Assembly: GCA_034440635.1 (NCBI GenBank)
Contig: JAOTON010001478.1
Coordinates: 1,984,001 to 2,048,000 of the forward strand
Origin: Lepas anatifera
Taxonomy: Eukaryota; Arthropoda; Thecostraca; Lepadidae
Reading direction: 5' to 3'
DNA length: 64,000 bases
The notes under the pieces are model-generated. The model saw only the letters and a program-made list of their open reading frames with translations, made no database searches and was not told the DNA's origin. This document shows, one piece after another, positions 25,216 through 36,876 of this stretch; position 1 is the stretch's first letter; each line of letters begins with the position of its first letter. Both the position numbers and the translations under genes were made by a program.

Positions 25216-25500
25216 TAATTACTCCTGACACGACAATTCTGTAAAGGAACAAAAACATGGTATATTTCTTCTAACGGTCACAACGGTGTAAAGGAGTACT
25301 TCAGAGGTCAGCCTGCATGTTTTTCCCGTTGCTGACTTGTCTCTTCTTCATCATTGGATCTTTTCTTCGAGTATGCTGAAGCATCGTACAATTTGCTTCA
25401 GGAAGACCGCTTCAACATTAAATGCAAATTACTCATGACACGACAACTCTGTAAAGGAACGAACACATGGAATATTCATTCCAACGGTCACAATGGTACC
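25216..25500 (+). repeat. Two-copy local repeat
   Basis: A unit of about 73 bp (GACACGACAATTCTGTAAAG ... AACGGTCACAACGG) at 25216-25288 recurs diverged at about 25427-25500. The two are separated by roughly 140 bp of unrelated sequence. Confidence 0.6.
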
Positions 25501-25628
25501 ATGCACTTATATCCGTAGTGATGCCGCAAATGGCTTTGTTTCCCGAAATCAGGCGAAGTACAATTTATAATTTGTCATGTCCATACCAGTAGCGGATGCA
25601 AGGAAAACCAATCCAGCCATCCCCTTAA

Positions 25629-25980
25629 AGGGACATTGTCGCAAAAATTTTTATTGTGGTTTCTTAATAATTGAAAAATCCTGATTCTGCAACTATCAAT
25701 CATTTCTTTATCTTCAGCTAAATTTTTGGAGGCCACTCAACAATTATTCAAATTTGCTAACAATATCGATAATAGGCTGTAACCTGCTCTTCACCTCTAT
25801 TCTATCAATCGAAGTTTTAAGTTCTATAAATGATTTTTTGAAGATAGAAAATGTTTTTATGCTGTATTCGTATTCAATTTATTTTTATCAACCCTTAAAA
25901 ATACAAATATTAGATTAGTTTGTCCAAAACATTCGGCTTGAGAAAACTAATCAGGAAAGTTTTAAAATCGGGCAGGTATC
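25629..25980 (+). mobile_element. TTAA-AGGGACATTGTCGC element end (partial)
   Basis: TTAA at 25625-25628 is followed by AGGGACATTGTCGCAAAAAT. The complementary end, GCGACAATGTCCCT followed by TTAA, occurs at 53398-53415. The opposite end of this copy is not recognisable, so it is a partial or diverged TTAA-type element. The right limit is approximate. Confidence 0.5.
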
Positions 25981-25986
25981 GTACAG

Positions 25987-26058
25987 CGGGGATGGTATAG
26001 TGGCCTCCATTCCCGACTCTCACACGGGTAATACGGGTTCGAATCTAGGTCGTGGAAG
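25987..26058 (+). pseudogene. tRNA-Glu(CTC)-like pseudogene or SINE head
   Basis: GGGGATGGTATAGTGGCC resembles a tRNA A box. CCCGA-CTCTCAC-ACGGG forms an anticodon arm with CTC (Glu) at the anticodon. GGGTTCGAATC matches the B box. The acceptor and T stems pair poorly, so it is unlikely to be functional. The copy may be a decayed tRNA or the head of a tRNA-derived SINE. Confidence 0.5.
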
Positions 26059-27255
26059 TTTTTACTGTAAAAACAATTTTTCTGATTTTCTTCTTGTTTG
26101 TTCATGCGTACTAATGGATGAAGCATAGTCGGATCCATGATTGCCGATCGGGGAGGGGGGGTAACTTCCGGGCAGGGGTCTAAAAACTTGCCGATCTACC
26201 TACGCCGTCGGCGACCCTATCATCTTTTGGTTGGCGACCCAGCAACCGTCTCAAACTCTGATTCCATCTGTTTTCCTATGATTTTAGCTTCCACCATCCG
26301 CTCCTGCTACTAAAAATGCTTACCCTCTCCACTGTATCCACCCGTCATCGTAATACATTACAGTGCCCATCAAAATCTATTGTATGAAGTCTGCCAGTTC
26401 CTTTGGCCAAGAATGGGCAGAATCTACTTCGACAAAGAGCCAAGTTAGCCTTCGTTTCCCGGCTTGTTTGGCGTTTCTGAAAGACAGCTTGGCTACAACG
26501 GGGCATCTTTGGCCAATTACATCTGGTATCATCACCGCCCTTAGTTGCTGCTAGTCTATGCTAGTTATGTTTCTTCTTATTACAATTTTTGGTTCCAATT
26601 CTATGAAAAACGACTGAAATCACCTGGTACTTTAGATGATGCCATCTCCCTGTACCGTATTTATGTACTATTTTTAAGTTCAAACTAGAATGTACTAGAA
26701 TCTGTCACGAGTCGGTACCAAGTCGGTGATTTTCTTTTTTTCAATAGGCGACCAATGGGCGACCAAGTCGGCCGAAACCGCCGACTTGCGTGGTCGCCTG
26801 GTCGCAGGTGGTCGCCCTGGTACATTTTCGGTGTCTGCGGCCTTCAGAACGAGCGCGGCGCGGGCTGCCGCTAATATTTTTGTATTTTTGTTGGAAGCAG
26901 TGCGCGCCGTTTTTGACGACTGGTGTTCAATTTGTTAAATCCAAGGGGCTAAATCAAGATGTGCGTTTATCATAGACGGTCCGTGCAATCTAGGTGGGTT
27001 TTGGAGTCTACTTGCAATGATGTTTCCTTGTTTTGCTTTATCGCGAAAAGTCTCAGAAGGAAAAAAACTTCCTACAAGTGGTGCATGTTTAAACCCTTTT
27101 CAACCACAATCACGCTAAAATATCATCGTAAACATTGTTATATACTCACACATTCCCAAGGGCGTCGATTTCCTAAGTGATTTTTGGGGTGCCTAATTAT
27201 GAGACTATCCATAACAGGTATACTGTTTTTCATACCACCATGTTCTTGCCTTATA

Positions 27256-27603
27256 CCAGTGTGCAAAGTACGGCATTTTCGTCGAGATCTTGTCTGTGCG
27301 AGTGCCCTTTGAGACAGGACAGACTGGTGCAAATTTTATCAACCTGGTGCGAACTTGCCAGGTTAGTGACACTTAAACTAAACAAATAATGGCTGAATGG
27401 CTATGAAGACATAGGAGGGGGCCTTATAAAAATTCCTTAACTAACACTAATGATTGAGATAGCATTGCATTGTAGGGGTAGGAATGGGTGCATTTTTTCC
27501 CTGGTATGTGCCAGATTGGTGTTTATTTTTGGAGGCTGGTGGTGCAAGAATTTTAGATGGCTGGTGCGACTCGTCTGGCATGCTGCCGTACTTTGCAGAC
27601 TGG
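27256..27603 (+). mobile_element. MITE-1 copy B
   Basis: This 348-bp element starts CCAGTGTGCAAAGTACGGCA and ends TGCCGTACTTTGCAGACTGG. The TSD GCCTTATA is perfect at 27248-27255 and 27604-27611. It is nested inside hAT-B, which is inside MITE-2. Confidence 0.94.
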
Positions 27604-29517
27604 GCCTTATAGCTGGACATATAACTGGGTGACCAAGTAGGCCTGTTATTTATGAATTTTAAAGTCCCTGAAATGAGAAATAGGAAAATTTTAAGGATGC
27701 TCTTAGTAGGCACAGAAAATAACTTGAGCTTTCATTTGGGGTGCCACAGCAGTGACAGGTCCAAGGTATCCCTGAACTCGAGTTCAGGACCCCTTAGTTT
27801 GAAAGGATTAAGGGCGGCCTGAGGAAAAGGGTACCCCAAAACTGATTAAACCAGGTCTGTGAGGCAGAAAATACCTTGCTACTGCCCCCACCACTAGAAT
27901 ACAAATGATGGGGCTACAGATGGAGCTTTGAAGTTTAGAAGTTGTGAAAATGGCATTAAAGGTGCTGAAAACAGGTTTTGTTGGGCTAGGTTGGCTCACA
28001 TCATGTTCTGTATGGCCATATATCTTGGTCTGTATATATTATTATCTCAAGTGGCAATAGAAATTAAATATTAAAAAACTTTTTATTGTTTCACTAGGTA
28101 TCTATTAATTGATTTTGTATATGACTAGTGTTTTATTTACACAGATGCACCAAGACATGTGAATGATCATAATAAACATGTTGAGCTTCAATATTGGAAG
28201 CAGGGTATAAAGTATGATTTCCTGTTTCTGCTTCAAAGATAAATGCCCTCTAAAATTTTAAGAACAGAAATAAGCCAGGTAGAAAGAACAAAAGTTTGTT
28301 TCATGGCCTAAAATATTGTTATGGGAAATGGTCACAAGCATTCCCATAATTGAGAATGTGTGTTCCCATCTATGGGTCAAGCATTCCCATTTATGGCACT
28401 GTTACCATTTTTAAGTCACACCAACCACAGTTTTCTCCCACTGATTGATGATGATAGCCACCCTTTTGGGTGAAGTGTGCTCTTTTGGTTGACAGCATGC
28501 AATCTCAGAGGGCTGCCCCTTACTAAAATCCTAGATCCATCTCTGTGCATTGGTACCCCATAAGGGGTATAAATGTGCATTCCTGCACAGCACAAAGATG
28601 TGATAAACCATTTCCAATTGCCAGAAGACTCCACTGCAAGGACAATGGTCCAATCCAAGTCTGCCAAACATAGAATAAGCTGTGCCTTTTGCACAGATGG
28701 ATGCACACTGGGTTATCAGGGTGTGTGTGTATGTTTTTTAACTGACTGATTATTGCATCCAAGTTTCTGATAATGTCTTGTATTTTTTGTCATAAGAAAG
28801 TTGAATCGTTTTGTTTTCTCTAGTATGGATGAAATATGGAAGCACTGCTACAGAGATACAGCAGAAATATCACAGAGAGATTGTGTCCACCACAAAAGAA
28901 CAGGTTGCTGAAATGCAAACTGTTCTTCTCAGTACCCAGTCCTGGTCCAAATGGGTCATCAGCAACTATTCTGGAAACTTTTTCAGTCCTGATTATTAAT
29001 GCTAAAATGCATCAATTAAGAGCTTTGGAAATAGTTATCATGGGAATGATGTCATGCAAAGAAAATAAGGTTATTCCCAAGAGACAGCATTGCTATTGCT
29101 TTGAGTAGAACCATGTTCAACAATGGAGCAAAATTGGGCCTCATCTTAGCAATGGTTGATATTTTCCACTGCACTTCTGAGGAAATGTTGCCAATGAATA
29201 ATGTTTGAATTATTTATTTGAAATGTTACAGGAATTTATCTGATTTGTGGCGCCTCAAGGTGAAGAATCCCAAGTATTTCACGACGCATGTATGTACATG
29301 AAAAATTTTTCTCTAGTTAAATGAAACATCGGAACTGTTTCTGAGGCTCTTTTTAAGGTGCTGCAAACCCTTTTATTTGTCTCTAAAATAAGGTCTAACA
29401 ATTTTTCACATGGATGGACACAAAATAAAACCATTATTGATGAGAGAACAACAATGGTGCATCAATCATGGTTGTATCTTGCTTGGTATAGAAGTGATGG
29501 GCGAAAATGTTAATGCC

Positions 29518-29710
29518 AAGGGGCGCTGCCACGGAATTTTTACAGGGGAACGGACCCGGGCTGGTGCTGACCGGGGCAGGGGAATTGTGAGCATATTCGG
29601 TACCTGACAGCATTAATGATGATGAACCGAAAATTTTGGGGAGACGTCCCCCCTGGTTGGCCAACAGGAGGATGCGTAGGTACCCCGTCCCACCGCTTTC
29701 GGCGCCCATT
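29518..29710. mobile_element. MITE-3 copy 2
   Basis: The ends AAGGGGCGCTGCCACGG and CCGCTTTCGGCGCCCATT correspond to the ends of the copy at 15207-15397 in the opposite orientation. The flanking 8-mers TTAATGCC and TAATTGCC agree at six positions. It is nested in hAT-B. Confidence 0.72.
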
Positions 29711-30838
29711 TAATTGCCCTTGTGTACGGGCAGTGTATCATAATTGACCTCGATTGACCTCCAAACAGACTTAGCCTAACATTAGTGGGCACTATCGATA
29801 CGTATTCATTACTGCGTAGTGCGTATAAATGACTGATCACTATCCAACATTGGCTTTTAGGTCCGAAATATCACGCCCAATGCGAGCGTTCTTCCTATTA
29901 TAACTTGAAGCTACGTGATAACATCCTCAATATTCAGTGTCCTGTTGCGCCCCAGCCTTTGAACCGATATGAAAATGGATGTTGCCTTAGTGAAAGAGCT
30001 GGTCCGGCTCTGTCGAATAGCGTTGAGAAAGTGGTTCCGGCTATTTTGCGTACGGAGATAAGCAAGGTTTTATAGAGCACTGCATTTGATACATTTTGAC
30101 GTATATGAATTATTCCCCTCTGGTGACCACAGTATTGACCTTCCGCAAAAATTCCGGGAGTAACGCCGATTGCATTTCCGACGACCTTTCGATCGCCTTT
30201 TCCGCTTCTATCTTTCTTTGTTTCCGAGATCGAGGGTGTCATTTTTAACCCCCTCCCACCAGGGGGGGTTCATAGGTGATTCATGCTGGTCACCGGGGCA
30301 AGGGTTAAGGGCCAGCATGTATAATTTTGTTGCTTTCAGATCATAACTTTGATTTTAATACTGAATTATAATATCATGAAATCACTTAGGTAATGACTTG
30401 ATTCTGGCTTAGGTCATCGATATCGAGAAACCCGATCTATATTTTATAGGTTTTTTATATCTATATTTTATCGGAACCTTCCCCTTGCACTCGCCAGTGC
30501 TTCCCTATAGCCATATTTATACCACTTTTAAGACCGATTTTGTAATACATGTAGTATTAGGTTCGGCGACCATCGAAGAAGCTTGGATTTTAGTCGGCGA
30601 CCACAAGCTCACTTTTTAGACCCCTGCTTCCGGGGAGGGCACCATCCGGACCAGGGGGGCGCCACCTTTGACCGGCAAAACCTATCCGATGGACGATAAA
30701 TCCTATCCGTGTGCGCCGATTTTCGCATCCTGGGGGAGGGGATGGGACGCGACATTTTAGGGTTCACCGAGAGTTGATCAGAGAGAGGAGGGGGGCACGT
30801 GCCCCCTTTGCCCTCCTGGATCCTCCTATGGGATGAAG

Positions 30839-31218
30839 TAAATATTCTAAGGACAATTTCTTCTGGTTATCCCTCCGTCCGGGTAGTTGAGGGAAAGGGA
30901 ATATTAGCCCCAAATATTTTTCTAATCTGACTGGCGTACCAAACTGGAACCGGCTTGTCTCCAGCTCCCTGCAATGGTTCTCAATCCGTCGGATTTCCCT
31001 CTATTGGAGACCAGTTCCCCTGTTTTCTGACCAGCGGGACACGCTGTTCGCCGTTCGAAAATGTCTTTTGTGTCCTTTGCTGAAGACCATTATTGAAGGC
31101 TGACCGGTTTTCGTGCAAACCAAGGACCAGAAACCGGCCCAATAAAAAGCAGGGGTGGCTCTTCGAGATTATATGTGTTAATCTCGAGATTAATGTGTCT
31201 CGAGATTAATTAATCGTT
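30839..31218. other. No gene recognised
   Basis: This is intergenic sequence. Near 31170-31215 it has two copies of CTCGAGATTAAT. Related GAGATTAA and GAGATAAAACG words lie at 37455-37500, the other side of the TTAA-element block. Confidence 0.35.
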
Positions 31219-31222
31219 TAAC

Positions 31223-32239
31223 CCTCGCCCCACCGGGGGCCATCGATGGCCCCCTAAGGTTTTTCCGGGATAGCAGAAAGACGATGAGGCGCAGCACCGT
31301 GGTTGAGGGCTCTACCTCTCACTGCATCATTTTCCCACCATCCCTGAAATTTTTTACCCCGGGTCACCCAAGGTCAGGTCACCAGACGAGTTCAACCAAG
31401 GTCACCTCACTTCAGCTTTAGAGCTCTGTAAGAGCTACATTTCGGAGTCGATCGATTTGAAACTTCCTACACTTTATGACCCTTCCAGGGTCTACAAGGT
31501 GTATATCCGGGATTTTTCGATTTCGTGCCCTGAGGTCAGATCACGAGGTGACCTCTCCCATTGAAAAAGCATGGGAAAAGCTGTCTTATGATCTTAAAGT
31601 CACAAAAACGATTGAAAATGCTCAGCTTGATCAGAAAAGCGTTTTTGGACACCCTTTCACGGATTCCAGGGGCCATATTTGCCCTTTGACATCTCCAAGG
31701 TCATCCAAGGTCACCAAGGGTCAAAAACAGTATTTTGACAATAACTTTGACCTGTATAAGCTAGAGCGCTGGAAACAAACACCATCGTGTTTGTCTCGTC
31801 ATTGGCTTTCATTTGATATACGGCAAGGTCAATTTCTGACCTTTCGTGACCTCAGGTCATACTAGGTCACAAGGTGACCTCTGGAGGTCAAACTACTGGC
31901 GGGAGGTCTTTACGTTTCCATAGCAGAAAAAGTACTGGCAATTTCCTATCAAATGTACTTTCCCACACCTCAATAGCTCTAAGGGCATAAGAGTTATGCC
32001 CAGTTTGCTTAAGCATTGCATATTTGAGTGAAAATAGCCGATCTTGACCTAATTTGACCTCTGGAGGTCAAACCATTGGCTTGAACACTAAAACATGTGA
32101 AGTAATTTCTTACTGAATTCACGCGAGCTTTCTAGTGCACTTTGCAGATTTGCGCTAACGCCCATATTTTCGGAGTTAGGGGGCCATCGATGGCCCCCGG
32201 TGGGGCAAAGGTGGCGCCGGACCCCCGGTGGGGCGCGGG
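31223..32239. mobile_element. TTAA-1 element copy 1 (piggyBac-like)
   Basis: This 1017-bp element is flanked by TTAA at 31219-31222 and 32240-32243. The ends are CCCTCGCCCCACCGGGGGCC and, inward from the right, CCCGCGCCCCACCGGGG, each next to a GGGGGCCATCGATGGCCCCC palindrome. No transposase frame is seen. The interior is full of AGGTCA and TGACCT words. A 1014-bp copy in the opposite orientation lies at 61725-62738. Confidence 0.87.
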
Positions 32240-33249
32240 TTAACACGCGCATTGACGGGAGCAGGGGCGCAGCCAGAGCTTTCGTATGGGGGGCACACCA
32301 ACTTTGAGGGGCACCCCGGGGAAAAAAGGGCACTTTTTAACGTAACCTAAAAACTTACTATATCTTTGTTTATATAATTTTTTGGGCATCTTTGGTTCAA
32401 TAAAAATGCAAAGAAATCATTGACGGAGAAGGAAAACACGATTAATACCGAAAAAAGGAACAAAATATCACCAAAATGCCATGGAAGTAGCCAAAACACT
32501 ACTTTTTTGGATAGATTTGAGGGCAGCCAACTCATGCAAGTACTTAACATCAGAGAAATCAGCGGAGCATGTGATATCTGTTACAATGTGCAGGTTAAGG
32601 CATATTGGAGTCGAAATTTTTTTGTTATGCCCACTGGTTTTGTCGTGACGAGTGAGCCCTAGCTGAATGCGGATTAAGTTCCTTGCCTCCCACAATCGCC
32701 GTGGGACGAGGAGTAGTATAGTGTCTTTGGAAGAACACATTTTTGCTGCCGGAAAAATTTGGGAGATACCTTATGAAGGCGTCTATAAAGTTCCATATTC
32801 GCAAGGCTCGGTCCCAGTTAAGAGTAAATAAAAGGTGAACAGGCCGGTGGTTTGGATGGGGATGGTGTGACAGGGCTGAAAATTGTGAAAACTATTTCTT
32901 CATCTAAATTAATTAGTAGAAATCCTGGTTCAAGGGACTGTGCTCTGAGCTCAGGGGCACATGCCTTTTTATCATCCCTTCCCAGAATCCACCAGTATAA
33001 TAAGCAATTTATATAACCAGGGGTGCCTAGGTATCACAAGCCGTTTTAGAGATTCCTCATTCCCCGTTAGCTCCATTTTACAAGGGGAGTTTCCATTGTG
33101 TTCTTATTCCCAATCTATTCAAGACCAGCTCTGGGGCCCCCAAGTGTGGATCAGAGGCCTCCAGAGCAACTTCCCCCATCCCCCCCAGATGTGCCTCCAG
33201 GGAATAGACTAGCTCAGTGACCCCGCCCCAAGATGATGGGAGTTGGCCT

Positions 33250-34980
33250 TGTGTTCTTATCTATCTATTCAAGATCATCTCAGGGGCCCCTGATGTAGAT
33301 CAGGGCCACAGAGCAGCTCATGCTTCACCCAGGGACTAGACTAGCTCATTGGTCCCAGAGATGAGGTCATCAGACTAGCTCAATGGGTCACAGATAGACT
33401 CATAGGGCCTTAAACCAGTTCAAGAAGCCCCAGGACAGTTTAAGGCGCCAGATCACTTCAGGGGGCCTCAAGCCAACTTAAGGGGCTCTCACAAGCTCAG
33501 CGCCCGGACCAGCTCAGGGTACCCTCAGAACCTAGATCCGCTCTTGGGCCCTAAGATCAGCTCTTGGGGCCCCAGATCAGTTCAGGGGCCTCAAGTCAGG
33601 TCAGGGGGCAAGATCAAGTCAGGGGCACTAATTCAGCTCAGGAATCCCTCACCAGCTCGGGGCCCAAGCAGTTCAAAGGCCCCAGAGCTGCTCAGGGGAC
33701 ACCAGATCGGCCCATAGGGCACCAGATCAGCCTAGGGGACAAACAATCAGATCAGTGGTCCCCGACCAGCTCGGGGCCCAGATCAGTTCGGGAATACCAG
33801 ATCAAGTCAGGAGGCACTTAATCAGCTCAGGAGCCCCATACCATCTCAGGGACCCTCACCAACCCCTGTGGGCCCAGCTCAGCTCAAGGCCTGGGAACTG
33901 CTCAGGAAATCACGTAATTAACCTAGGAGGCCCGGGTCAGCTTAAAGGGCATCATATTAGCCATGGGGCACCAGACTAGCTCAGAGGGAATAAGATGGGC
34001 TCAGGAGACACACTGATGACTCAGCAGGCTCCAGATCGACTCAGGGGGCATTAGTTAAGTTCAGGAGGCAGTATATCTGCTCAGGGTGCACCAGATCGAT
34101 CAGCACAGGGGGCATGTTCAAGTCATGGGCACTAAATCAGCTTAGGGATCCCTCACCAGCTCCGGGCCCAATCGGTTCAAAAGCCCCAAAGCTGCTCAGG
34201 GGACACCAGATGCCCATAGGGCACCAGATCAGCTCCGGGGACAAACAATCAGATCAGTGGTCCCCGACCAGCTTGGGAATACCAGATCAAGTCAGGAGGC
34301 ACTTAATCAGCTCATGAGCCCATACCATCTCAGGGGCCCTCATCAGCCTGTGGGCCTAGCTCAGCTCAGGGCTTTAGATCTGCTCATGAAATCACGTAAG
34401 GAGGCCCAGATCAGCTGAAAGGGCACCAGATTACTCAGGGGGGCATCATATGGGCTCAGGAGGCACCAGATCGACTAAGGGGCATTAGTGCAGCTCAGGT
34501 GGCACCAGATCGATCCGCTCGGGGTCCAGATCAGCTCCCAGCCCCCCAGACTATGGCAGGAGCCTAAATCAGCTCAGGGAGCAACATAACAGCTCAGGGG
34601 ACACAAGGTGGGCTCAGGGCCCACCAAACCAGCTCAGGGGGGGGGGGACCAGACCATCTAAGGAGACATCAATAATCAGTTGAGGGGGCACCTAATCAGC
34701 TGAAGAGGCACCATATTGACTTAGGATACAGAATCAACTTGGGGAGGCATGAGATCAGCTCGGGGGCCCGAATCAGCTCAAGGGGCACTAAATCAGCTAT
34801 CAGGGCACCAAACAAGCTCGGAAGCATTAGACTAACTCAGAGAGCATTATATAGGTTCAGGAGGCACAATTATTTGCTCAGTGGGGCACTCGATTGACTC
34901 AGGGGCACCAGATCAGCTTAGAGGGCAAGTAATCAGCTCAAGGGGCCAAGACCAGCTGAGAGGCCACGAGATGAGCTCAA
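33250..34980 (+). repeat. Degenerate ~20-bp minisatellite in hAT-C
   Basis: Loosely repeated AGCTCAGGGGGCACCAGATC units fill this stretch, with GGCCC, GGGGACA and GGAGGCA variants and no strict register. Frames found here are accidental. The same words form the spacers of the 530-bp units to the right. Confidence 0.85.
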
Positions 34981-34984
34981 GGAG

Positions 34985-36876
34985 CACCAGATTGGATTCA
35001 CCCGTACGATTATTGGCGACGATGATGCAATAGGTAGACATACTAGGTGCCCATACTCTTCCCGGGTGCTTGGAAAGGCGACAGAATGCCCTAGCTGACC
35101 GCGAAAGGTATTAAGTTGTCCAACAATAGTTTCAATCGCTACATGCGGTCCAGTTAAATCTAGGTTCAACGGCTAGGGCTCTAAATTTCGAGCGGCACGG
35201 CCCAAATTGGGTACACCACCTGGCAATCAAAAGGGCACCCTGGCAGTGATGGGGGCACGTGCCCCCTGTGCCTTCCTGGCTGCACCCCTGGACAGTAGAT
35301 CAACTCCGGGAGGCATTAAATAAGCTCAGGGGGCCCGGATAAGCTCAAGGGGCACTAAAACAGCTAAAAGTACACCAGGCAAGCTCGGAGGCATCAAACT
35401 AACTCAGAGAGTATTTTATAGGTTCAGAAGGCACACTTATTTTCTCATAAGGGCACCAGATTGACTACGAGGGCACCAGATCAGCTCAGAGGGCACATGA
35501 TCAGCTCCAGGGGGCACCAGATGAGCTCCACCCGTACGATTATTGGCGACGATGAGGCTATATCTGGAAACGGATTACGTGCCTATGCTCTTACCGGGTG
35601 CTTGGAAAGGCGACAGAATGCCTTTAGCTGACAAAAAGGCACTTAGTTGTCAAACAATAGTTGAAATCGCTAAATGCAGTCTAGTTACATCTAGGTTCAA
35701 CGGCGCAGGGCACTAAATTTCGAGTGGCACGGACCAAAGAGGGTACACCACCTGGCAATCAAAAGGGCACCCGGCACCGATGGGTGCACGTGCCCCCTGT
35801 GCCCCCTGGACGGTAGATAAACTCCGGGAGGCATTAAATAAGTTCAGGGGGCCCAGATCAGCTCAAGGGGCAATAAAACAGCTAATAGGGCAGCAGGCAA
35901 GCTCGGAGGCATCAGACTAACTTAGAGAGCATTATACAGGTTCAGAAGGCACAATTATTTATTCAGGGGAGGGGGGGCACCAGATTGACTACGAAGGCAT
36001 CAGATCAGCTCAGAAGGCACATGATCATCTCCAGGGGGCACCAGATGAGCTCCACCCGTACGATTATTGGCGACGATGAGGCATTATCTGGAAACGGATT
36101 ACGTGCCTATACTCTTCCTGGGTGCTTGGAAAGGCGACAGAATGCTTTAGCTGACCAAAAAGGCACTTAATTGTTAAACAATAGTTGAAATCGCTAATTG
36201 CAGTCTAGTGCCATCTGGGTTCTATGATGTAGGACACTAAATTTCGAGCGGCACGGCCCAAAGGGGGTACACCACCTGGAAATCAAAAGGGCACCCGGCA
36301 CCGATGGGGGGCACGTCCCCTGTGCTCCCTGGCTGCGGCCCTGGACAGTAGATAAACTACGGGAGGGCACTAAAACAGCTAATAGGGCACCAGGCAAGCT
36401 CGGAGGCATCAGACTAACTCAGAGAGCATTATATAGGTTCAGAAGGCACAATTATTTTCTCAGGGGGGCACCAGATTGACTACGAGGGCATCAGATAAGC
36501 TCAGAGGGCACATGATCAGCTCCAGGGGCCAAGACCAGCGCTCAGGGGGCACCAGATGAGCTCAAGGGGCACCAGATTAGCTCCGCCCGTACGGTTATTG
36601 GCGACGATGAGGCATTATCTGGAAACGGATTACGTGCCTATGCTCTTCCTGGGTGCTTGGAAAAGCGACAGAATGCCCTAGCTGACCAAAAAGGCACTTA
36701 ATTGTCAAAAATAGTTTAAATCGCTAAGTACAGTCTAGTTCCATCTAGGCTCAACGGCGTAGGGCACTAAATTTCGAGCGGCACGGCCCAAAAAGGGCAC
36801 ACAACCTGGCATTCAAAAGGGCACCCCGGCACCGATGGGGGGCACGTGCCCCTGTGCCCCCCTGGCTGCGCCACTG
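34985..36876 (+). repeat. ~530-bp tandem units of hAT-C right end (four copies)
   Basis: The landmark CCCGTACGATTATTGGCGAC recurs at 35001, 35531 and 36055, and as CCCGTACGGTTATTGG at 36586 (spacings 530, 524, 531). Each unit continues through a GGTACACCACCTGG-type segment and GGGGGCACGTGCCCC to a copy of the transposon right terminus at about 35270-35290, 35800-35812, 36325-36345 and 36861-36876. Only the last is followed by the TSD. Confidence 0.88.

Larger units (their letters stand above)
26173..30626. mobile_element. hAT-B: 4.45-kb hAT-like transposon in MITE-2
   Basis: Both ends carry the perfect 14-bp TIR CAGGGGTCTAAAAA. The 8-bp TSD CTTCCGGG is perfect at 26165-26172 and 30627-30634. 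Subterminal GGCGACC motifs recur at 26210, 26233, 26748 and 26758 on the left and at 30565 and 30596 on the right, with inverted GGTCGCC words at about 26793-26815. These are probable transposase-binding sites by analogy with other hAT elements. No transposase frame is recognisable. It hosts MITE-1 copy B and MITE-3 copy 2. Confidence 0.92.
26124..30830 (+). mobile_element. MITE-2 copy split by hAT-B
   Basis: The left part (26124-26172, starting CATAGTCGGATCC) and right part (30627-30830, ending GGATCCTCCTATG) together make one MITE-2. The TSD GGATGAAG is perfect at 26116-26123 and 30831-30838, on either side of the whole 4.7-kb block. The element was therefore intact before hAT-B landed in it. 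Confidence 0.9.
32262..36876. mobile_element. hAT-C: 4.6-kb hAT-like transposon with minisatellite interior
   Basis: The left end is CAGGGGCGCAGCCAG and the right end, inward, is CAGTGGCGCAGCCAGG. The TSD GACGGGAG is perfect at 32254-32261 and 36877-36884. The interior has no transposase. From about 33.25 kb it is a degenerate minisatellite, followed by four roughly 530-bp copies of the right terminal region, each with a terminus-like CTGGCTGCRCCCCTGG or remnant. Confidence 0.9.

Noticed and set aside
33564..33979. Possible repetitive coding protein in the 33-34 kb region
   Set aside because: It is a degenerate, out-of-register minisatellite inside hAT-C. Frames are accidental.
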